Assembly (NCBI GenBank): GCA_903857795.1
Contig: CAIOGM010000031.1
Span: 1 to 50,009 of the forward strand
Reading direction: 5' to 3'
Length of the DNA stretch: 50,009 nucleotides
Source of the DNA: an uncultured Geobacter sp.
Lineage (GTDB): Bacteria; Desulfobacterota; Desulfuromonadia; Geobacterales; CAIOGM01
In this document: one piece after another, positions 42,563 through 50,009 of the stretch
Layout of the letters: the number at the start of each line of letters is the position of its first letter
How positions within the stretch are numbered: position 1 is the first letter of the stretch
Notes under the pieces: model-generated
What the model saw: only the letters and a program-made list of their open reading frames with translations
Database searches by the model: none
Told to the model about the DNA's origin: nothing
Program-made: the position numbers and the translations under genes

Positions 42563-43999
42563 ATGAAATACCAACGCCGACTTGTGTTACCACTGCTTGC
42601 CGTGATGCTTGTACTATTGACATCATGCGGATCAAGCGACACCCCCAGCGCCACCGATACAAGTTCTCTGGTTTCAGCAATCAAGGGCCCTAATTTTAAC
42701 GGAATAGAGTCGGTGGATAAAGCATTACTTGCCGCAGGCGCGGATCAACTAACCGTAAGCAGTTCGCTGGGAGGATATGATACAATATCCAATGCGGTTA
42801 GCCTAGGAGCAGTCACCGTATTGCCGTCATATACTATTTGGGGATTAATAAAAACCGCGTGGAACAGTTCCGGTCTCATGTTACACCTGTTTTCCGTAGA
42901 CATTGATGAATACAAAATAACATATAAAGCTGACGATTCAGCGGAAGCTAAAAATCTTACCGGCGCACTGTTTTATCCTAATAATTTATTTTACTATCCA
43001 AAAGGAATACTGTTATTCACCCATCCGACAGAAACAGAAAGAAGATACTCACCATCGGTATTTGATCCTTGGTATGATGGAACCTTTACCAAGCCATTTG
43101 CCTGGCTATTCGCGGCGCTGGGATATGCGGTTGTAGTGCCGGATTATCCGGGATTAGGAGATAATTACGAAACACATCCCTACTGCCTTACGTCCTTGGG
43201 TAAAACTTCCGCGGCCATGGTAAAAGCTGTCAAAAAAATCAATAGCCTTGGTTTGTCGGATAAGAAAGTCAGTATCATAGGCTTTTCCGAGGGAGGATAT
43301 GCCGCGCTTGCATCCGCATATTACATGAGACATTATCCCGGTGATTACACGATCGATAAAGTAATGGCGCTTTCCGGTCCATACGATCTGAAAGGCGCCA
43401 TGAAAACATTAATGGTTACTGCGGATGCCGCATTTCCAGCCCCTTATTTTCTTCCTTATGTTATTAACGGCTACCATGTGGCGTATCCAGGTATAGATTA
43501 TCTCGCTTTCAATAAAGCAGTGGTCGCCACTCCGGTTGTCGATGGTCGTGATTTCAACACAAGACTGCAGGAGCTGCTGTATGGAGCATACAGCGGATCG
43601 GCTATATCATCACTTATGACAACGGTGGTCCCGGCTGGTCAACAGAAAATATATAATGGTCCGATCTCAATTACATCTCTCAATTTTCAGAATGAACTGA
43701 AAAATAATCCGGATAGCGCTATAAATACGGCCTTAAAAGAAAACACCTTGGCCAGAGACGATTGGTTTCCCGACCAGAATGTGAAATTCTTTTTCGCCCA
43801 CTACGAAGGTGATGATTGCGTACCATACGGGAACACAGAGGCGATCACTACCTATTGGGGTAAGTACACGAACGTTAAAATCATGAAGCTGACAGATACC
43901 AAACCTCTGACGAAAGAAGATACCGGGACCACACACGCCGCTTCAATAGTCAAAGAATATATTGAAGGCATGAAATTCCTGGTTGGAATAACCAATTGA
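42563..43999 (+). CDS. Secretory-lipase-like alpha/beta hydrolase lipoprotein
   Basis: The 478-residue protein has a lipoprotein signal (LVLLTSCGSS), a lid-like N-terminal region and an alpha/beta hydrolase core. The catalytic triad is readable: Ser242 in IGFSEGGYAAL, Asp417/418 in YEGDDCVPYG and His458 in TGTTHAAS, as in secretory (LIP-type) lipases. DYPGLGDNYETHPY is the matching oxyanion/lid part. Codon and base use are much more AT-rich than in its neighbours, so recent transfer is likely. ATG 42563 follows AAGGAGCC. It follows the phospholipase-like gene by 51 bp. A perfect hairpin sits just after its stop. Confidence 0.87.
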   Translation: MKYQRRLVLPLLAVMLVLLTSCGSSDTPSATDTSSLVSAIKGPNFNGIESVDKALLAAGADQLTVSSSLGGYDTISNAVSLGAVTVLPSYTIWGLIKTAWNSSGLMLHLFSVDIDEYKITYKADDSAEAKNLTGALFYPNNLFYYPKGILLFTHPTETERRYSPSVFDPWYDGTFTKPFAWLFAALGYAVVVPDYPGLGDNYETHPYCLTSLGKTSAAMVKAVKKINSLGLSDKKVSIIGFSEGGYAALASAYYMRHYPGDYTIDKVMALSGPYDLKGAMKTLMVTADAAFPAPYFLPYVINGYHVAYPGIDYLAFNKAVVATPVVDGRDFNTRLQELLYGAYSGSAISSLMTTVVPAGQQKIYNGPISITSLNFQNELKNNPDSAINTALKENTLARDDWFPDQNVKFFFAHYEGDDCVPYGNTEAITTYWGKYTNVKIMKLTDTKPLTKEDTGTTHAASIVKEYIEGMKFLVGITN

Positions 44000-44349
44000 A
44001 ACTTTGCGGCTCTGACGGAAAAAGTGTAGAGAATAACAAGGGACACTCCCCCACTATTAAACGGGGGAGTGTCCCTGATTGCCATGGGGAGACCACGATC
44101 CGGACGTTCCGGGTCAACCGGAAGGATATCTGGTACCTGCACTTCATCTTCGAGGCGTACGACGGGGTGGCCACGGTGAGTACCATCGACTCCCGGGAAG
44201 GGATCGTCATCCTCCGGATTCCTTCCAGCCGCGTCGAGGAGGCGCAGCAGCTGCTGGGGGCGCTCTGTCAGGAGATTTCCCTGGAAGAGCTGGCCTCCGC
44301 CTCCCCGCCGGAGTTTCCTGCCGGGGGAAGAGGGCGAGAGCCAGGGTGA
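43996..44349 (+). CDS. DUF4911-type small protein with displaced 5' end
   Basis: From about 44092 the frame encodes TIRTFRVNRKDIWYLHFIFE, AYDGVATVSTIDSREGIVIL and a helix ending LGALCQEISLEEL, the short alpha/beta fold of DUF4911 proteins. The start is doubtful: upstream of 44092 the frame is open back to a TTG at 43996 that overlaps the lipase stop, but it runs through a palindromic repeat (44040-44075), and no ATG/GTG in frame lies near the domain. The original start was probably lost or overwritten by the repeat. Function of the family is unknown. Confidence 0.6.
   Translation: MKLCGSDGKSVENNKGHSPTIKRGSVPDCHGETTIRTFRVNRKDIWYLHFIFEAYDGVATVSTIDSREGIVILRIPSSRVEEAQQLLGALCQEISLEELASASPPEFPAGGRGREPG
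44040..44075. repeat. Perfect 13-bp-arm palindrome (GGGACACTCCCCC)
   Basis: Arms GGGACACTCCCCC (44040-44052) and GGGGGAGTGTCCC (44063-44075) with a 10-base AT-rich loop. This is the form of a REP sequence of the kind mobilised by TnpA-REP/Y1 transposases. It lies right after the lipase stop and inside the frame of the DUF4911 protein, and may also work as the lipase 3'-end hairpin. Confidence 0.88.
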
Positions 44350-44380
44350 GGAGGCTATGCCGGAATTTCTTGGTGTAGTT

Positions 44381-44516
44381 CCCCCCTCATCCGGCCTTCG
44401 GCCACCATCTCCCTCAGGGAGAAGGAATCAAACAAATCCCTTTTGACACCTGAAAGCTGCGATCAACGTCCCTTCTCCCCGGGGGAGAAGGTGCGCGGCA
44501 GGGCGGATGAGGGGGT
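44381..44516. repeat. Inverted repeat of the CCCCTCATCCGGCC / GGATGAGGGG type
   Basis: CCCCCCTCATCCGGCCTTCG on the left with CTCCCTCAGGGAG, and CTTCTCCCCGGGGGAGAAGG followed by GGCGGATGAGGGGG on the right, around a ~40-bp centre. Noncoding; it fills most of the gap before the rubrerythrin gene. Confidence 0.8.
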
Positions 44517-44576
44517 TAATTTGCTCCGTGCAAAAAACCTGGCCGGACAACGTTACTTTTTTCGAGCTAAAGATGC

Positions 44577-44621
44577 TTGCACGAAGCCGCGGCTTCTGTT
44601 AGCCTGCACAAAATTTTGCAC
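44577..44621 (+). promoter_or_regulatory. Candidate promoter/operator before the rubrerythrin gene
   Basis: A perfect 14-bp palindrome, GAAGCCGCGGCTTC (44583-44596), lies between weak -35-like TTGCAC (44577) and -10-like TAGCCT (44600) boxes 17 bp apart. A TGCACAAAATTTTGCACA near-palindrome follows at 44604-44621. A redox-responsive repressor site is possible; no family-specific box was recognised. Confidence 0.35.
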
Positions 44622-44636
44622 AGGGAGGACTCATTC

Positions 44637-45209
44637 ATGGCTTTGAAAGGGACACGGACGGAAATCAATCTTCTGACGGCTTTTGCCGGTGAGAGTCAGG
44701 CGCGTAACCGTTATACCTACTACGCCTCCAAGGCCAAGACCGAGGGGATGGTGCAGATTTCGCTCATCTTTGAGGAGACGGCCAATCAGGAGCGGGAACA
44801 CGCCAAGCGGCTCTACAAATTTCTCGAAGGGGGGGAAGCGGAGGTGACGGCGACCTTTCCGGCCGGTGTCATCGGCTCCACCGCCGAAAACCTGAAGCGG
44901 GCCGCCGCCGGTGAGCAGTACGAACATACGGAGATGTACCCCGGTTTCGCCGTCATTGCCCGGGAAGAGGGATTCGACCGGGTAGCCGATGTCTTCACCG
45001 CCATTGCGGTGGCGGAGAAGCAGCACGAGAAGCGATATCTGGATCTTCTGGCCAATATCGAGAACGGGAAGGTCTTCAAGCGGGATGAGCCGGTGACCTG
45101 GCGCTGCCTCAACTGCGGCTATCTGCATGAGGGGACCGACGCCCCGGAGCTCTGTCCGGCCTGCCACCATCCCAAGGCCCATTTCGAGATCCTGGGAGAG
45201 AACTGGTAA
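44637..45209 (+). CDS. rbr: Rubrerythrin
   Basis: Rubrerythrin reduces hydrogen peroxide in the cytoplasm of anaerobes. The 190-residue protein has a four-helix diiron domain with the paired glutamate motifs ([36 protein letters not shown], and [15 protein letters not shown]) and a C-terminal rubredoxin FeCys4 domain ([20 protein letters not shown]). Full length. AGGGAGG precedes the ATG at 44637. The superoxide reductase gene follows 32 bp later, giving a two-step path from superoxide through peroxide to water. Confidence 0.96.
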   Translation: MALKGTRTEINLLTAFAGESQARNRYTYYASKAKTEGMVQISLIFEETANQEREHAKRLYKFLEGGEAEVTATFPAGVIGSTAENLKRAAAGEQYEHTEMYPGFAVIAREEGFDRVADVFTAIAVAEKQHEKRYLDLLANIENGKVFKRDEPVTWRCLNCGYLHEGTDAPELCPACHHPKAHFEILGENW

Positions 45210-45241
45210 CACATCACACCACAAAAAGGAGACGAACAAAG

Positions 45242-45622
45242 ATGGCTCAACAACTGGAAGTCTACAAATGCGAACTCTGCGGGAACATCGTTGAAACCCT
45301 CCATGGCGGCGGCGGAGCGCTCTTCTGCTGCGGTCAGGAGATGAAGCTGATGGCCGAGAACACCGTTGACGCGGCCAAGGAGAAGCACCTGCCGGTCATT
45401 GAGAAGTGTGAGGCCGGTATCCTGGTGAAGGTCGGCAGCGTGGCCCATCCCATGGTGGAGACGCACTATATCGAGTGGATCGAGCTGCTGGTGGACGGCA
45501 AGGCGTACCGCCAGTTCCTCGCCCCGGGCGAAGCCCCCGAGGCGTTCTTCCCCATCACCGGCGCCACGGTCACGGCCCGCGAGTACTGCAACCTCCACGG
45601 TCAGTGGAAGGCGGAAGCCTGA
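45242..45622 (+). CDS. dfx: Desulfoferrodoxin / superoxide reductase
   Basis: This 126-residue two-iron superoxide reductase has an N-terminal desulforedoxin-type FeCys4 site (Cys10, Cys13, Cys29, Cys30) and the catalytic SOR domain, with Glu47-Lys48 near the active site and iron ligands His49, His69, His75, Cys116 and His119. It reduces superoxide to peroxide without making oxygen, as suits an anaerobe. AAAGGAGACG precedes the ATG. It sits between rubrerythrin and the cyclophilin gene. Confidence 0.96.
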   Translation: MAQQLEVYKCELCGNIVETLHGGGGALFCCGQEMKLMAENTVDAAKEKHLPVIEKCEAGILVKVGSVAHPMVETHYIEWIELLVDGKAYRQFLAPGEAPEAFFPITGATVTAREYCNLHGQWKAEA

Positions 45623-45639
45623 CTTCAAGGAGAACGAAC

Positions 45640-46155
45640 ATGAGTGAAGAGACCAGCCCCGTCGTGGTTCTGGAGAGCTCCATGGGGACCATCACCATCA
45701 CCCTCAACAAGGAGAAGGCGCCCATCTCCGTCCGCAACTTTCTCAACTACGTGAAGGAAGGGTACTATGACGGGCTCATCTTCCACCGGGTCATCAGCAA
45801 TTTCATGATCCAGGGGGGGGGGATGGATATCGACCTGCAGCCGAAGAAGACCAAGTTCGCCATCAAGAACGAGGCGACCAACGGCCTGCTGAACAAGCGG
45901 GGAACCGTGGCAATGGCCCGGACCGCCGTGGTGGACAGCGCCACCTCCCAGTTCTTCATCAACACCGTGGATAACGATTTTCTCAACAACAGCGGCAAGA
46001 GCCCGGACCGCTTCGGCTATGCCGTGTTCGGCGAGGTGACCGGCGGGATGGAGGTGGTGGACGCCATCCGGGCGGTGAAGACCGGCACCAAGGCCGGCCA
46101 GTCCGATGTGCCGGTGGAGCCGGTGACCATCATCTCGGTGAAGGTCGTGGAGTAG
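45640..46155 (+). CDS. Cyclophilin-type peptidyl-prolyl isomerase
   Basis: The 171-residue protein is a compact cyclophilin: [20 protein letters not shown] at the start, the active-site [29 protein letters not shown] and FGYAVFGEV. It lacks a signal peptide, so it should be cytoplasmic. The ATG at 45640 follows AAGGAGAACG; a longer open frame from 45475 overlaps the superoxide reductase and is not supported. It is followed by an intrinsic terminator. Confidence 0.93.
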   Translation: MSEETSPVVVLESSMGTITITLNKEKAPISVRNFLNYVKEGYYDGLIFHRVISNFMIQGGGMDIDLQPKKTKFAIKNEATNGLLNKRGTVAMARTAVVDSATSQFFINTVDNDFLNNSGKSPDRFGYAVFGEVTGGMEVVDAIRAVKTGTKAGQSDVPVEPVTIISVKVVE

Positions 46156-46179
46156 AGACGGCGTCGCCGCTGTCCCGGC

Positions 46180-46230
46180 TTCGACTCCGCTCAGCCGACG
46201 GTTGTTCCCTGAGCGAAGTCGAAGGGAAAG
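46180..46230. repeat. Short inverted repeat CTTCGACTCCGCTCAG / CTGAGCGAAGTCGAAG
   Basis: GGCTTCGACTCCGCTCAGCC is mirrored by CCCTGAGCGAAGTCGAAGGG about 20 bp later. The CCCTGAGCGAAGTCG half also occurs in the right-edge repeats (49720, 49907). Confidence 0.75.
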
Positions 46231-46234
46231 GGAG

Positions 46235-46269
46235 GGGATGGGCCGCCATGGCGGTTCATCCCTTTTTTA
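46235..46269 (+). terminator. Intrinsic terminator between the cyclophilin and secA genes
   Basis: GGGATG (46235-46240) pairs with CATCCC (46257-46262) around an inner CCGCC/GGCGG stem, followed by six Ts. It ends the rubrerythrin-SOR-cyclophilin transcript. Confidence 0.88.
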
Positions 46270-46349
46270 TTGAGAGGCCGGGGGGTTTGTGGTACCTTTA
46301 AGCGTTTTTTCGCAGACCATCCCGGAACTGTTATTCAGGAGAAGAGATA

Positions 46350-49055
<2,706 letters not shown>

Positions 49056-49148
49056 GGGGAGGGCGCCGGCTGTCTCAGAAATCGAGAACCTTTTTTCTCA
49101 AGTTCTCTTGCCACCTGTCGATACTTAAACGCAAGGGAGGAATGGACA

Positions 49149-49559
49149 GTGCGTGTACCGGTAAGGCTCAAGATGCCGAGAGGGTCGATCCTGCGAGGCG
49201 AAGGTGAACATAACCCCTTTACGGGGGAGGTCGTATTCTGCGCCAAGACTGCCGCCGATGTGGAGCTGAGACTGAACCGGAGCATTTCCGAGTTGAGGCA
49301 TATCATCGAAGCCATTGCCCTGATCAACGGCAAGGAGCAGCCTCTGAAATATATGGATGACCGCTGGATGGTCGCCGACCAGGTTGTCAAGAAAAAGCAG
49401 CCGGAGAAGCAGTGGGAGGTCCCCCCTCCGGCGCCCCGCTGGGAGATCCCCCTGCACCGGGCTAAATCAAACGCGCCTGCCGAGCAGGAGAAGACGTCCG
49501 GCAAGAAGAAAGCGAAAGAGATCAAGTTTACCGGCATACTCAAGCTGTGGGATTCCTGA
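49149..49559 (+). CDS. Unknown small protein with lysine-rich C-terminal half
   Basis: No family is recognised. The 136-residue protein begins with a basic stretch (MRVPVRLKMPRGSILRGEGE), contains a likely helix (AADVELRLNRSISELRHIIE) and then a proline- and lysine-rich, probably loose region (QPEKQWEVPPPAPRWEIPLH, then KKKAKEIKFTG). No signal peptide or membrane segment. The GTG at 49149 has GGGAGGA about nine bases before it. It lies 93 bp after secA; a short GAGAAC/GTTCTC stem stands in the gap. Confidence 0.6.
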   Translation: MRVPVRLKMPRGSILRGEGEHNPFTGEVVFCAKTAADVELRLNRSISELRHIIEAIALINGKEQPLKYMDDRWMVADQVVKKKQPEKQWEVPPPAPRWEIPLHRAKSNAPAEQEKTSGKKKAKEIKFTGILKLWDS

Positions 49560-49667
49560 CCCGGCCTGACTGCCAGCGCATGCCTCACCGCGGGTTATAA
49601 TCCCGCTCCCCCCCCCTGACCTCCGCTTGACGTCTGTCTTTACATATCTCCTTGTCGGTAATTCGTA

Positions 49668-49689
49668 GGGGCGACGCATGCGTCGCCCC
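49668..49689. repeat. 22-bp perfect palindrome
   Basis: GGGGCGACGCA followed by its exact reverse complement TGCGTCGCCCC, flanked by GTA and TGC. It belongs to the GTAGGGGCG...CGCCCCTAC class of dispersed palindromes also seen in pieces near 34180 and 35600. Confidence 0.85.
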
Positions 49690-49699
49690 TGCTTCGTGA

Positions 49700-50009
49700 T
49701 TGTATCGATGGTGGTCCCTTCCCTGAGCGAAGTCGTAGGCCGGTTCAAGCGAAGCGGAACCGGCGATTCTTTGCGGAGTTGCAGCCAACCCGCCGGATCC
49801 GCTGCGCTTGATCCGGCCTACAAAATACTTGTTGAGATAGCTCCGGTCCGAAGCGGGCGTCATAAATGCCGCCCCAACGTTCGCGCTTGTATCGATGGTG
49901 GTCCCTTCCCTGAGCGAAGTCGTAGGCCGGTTCAAGCGAAGCGGAACCGGCGATTCTTTGCGGAGTTGCAGCCAACCCGCCGGATCCGCTGCGCTTGATC
50001 CGGCCTACA
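49700..50009. repeat. 123-bp exact direct repeat at the right edge
   Basis: The segment at 49700-49822 recurs base for base at 49887-50009, where the window ends, so the second copy may go on. Each copy holds CCTGAGCGAAGTCGTAGGCC and a CGGATCCGCTGCGCTTGATC stretch with short inverted repeats. The 64 bp between differ. No gene is supported from 49560 to the end. Confidence 0.9.

Overview
The window looks like chromosome of a GC-rich, anaerobic, metal-respiring deltaproteobacterium, most likely a member of the Geobacter group (Desulfuromonadales/Geobacterales). The main reasons are a multiheme cytochrome bc operon of the Geobacter Cbc5 layout with a 12-heme polymer of c7-type triheme domains, a sensor with c-type heme motifs, NtrC-type sigma-54 regulators, and a rubrerythrin plus superoxide reductase pair. 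No rRNA, tRNA, CRISPR array, integrase or intact transposase was recognised.

Layout, left to right. (1) 1-2.4 kb: palindromic repeats, then recO and an NtrC-family regulator gene on the minus strand. (2) 3.0-7.1 kb: a tightly packed operon for quinone-linked electron transfer (7-heme cytochrome c, cytochrome b, 12-heme cytochrome, heme-motif sensor, membrane protein), closed by a strong terminator. (3) 7.4-8.4 kb: two tandem secreted single-Cache proteins, minus strand. (4) 8.9-11.6 kb: thiSGE and a YhcC-type radical SAM protein behind a consensus promoter that runs straight into a hairpin. (5) 11.8-17.6 kb: housekeeping genes (FAH-family enzyme, PHP phosphoesterase, GGQ release-factor-like protein overlapping mutS2, U32 protein). 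(6) 17.6-34.1 kb: a lipid A L-Ara4N locus (arnT, arnB, arnC, arnA split into two genes, arnD), interrupted by a mazEF pair with a frameshifted antitoxin gene, an MNT/HEPN toxin-antitoxin pair and a 4.5-kb beta-helix surface protein gene between heptanucleotide repeat tracts. It ends in a 7TM histidine kinase and a sigma-54 activator that may control it. (7) 34.1-40.0 kb: an accessory, repeat-rich region with decayed vapBC and Rpn-like remnants, a DUF1566 lipoprotein, a Tat-exported papain-like peptidase and an intact PIN toxin-antitoxin pair, punctuated by copies of a ~60-bp perfect-class palindrome. (8) 40.0-44.3 kb: an OmpA-like lipoprotein, a phospholipase-B-like lipoprotein and an AT-richer lipase lipoprotein. 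(9) 44.6-49.6 kb: rubrerythrin, superoxide reductase, cyclophilin, secA and an unknown protein. The window ends in a 123-bp exact direct repeat.

The strongest biology is in regions 2 and 6. In region 6 the Ara4N pathway is present from the decarboxylase to the final transferase, but it is broken up by foreign-looking cassettes. Region 5 holds a suggestive translational coupling of a GGQ peptidyl-tRNA hydrolase-like protein with MutS2, a protein now linked to rescue of collided ribosomes. Several dispersed palindromic repeat families (at least five) fill almost every intergenic gap over 200 bp.
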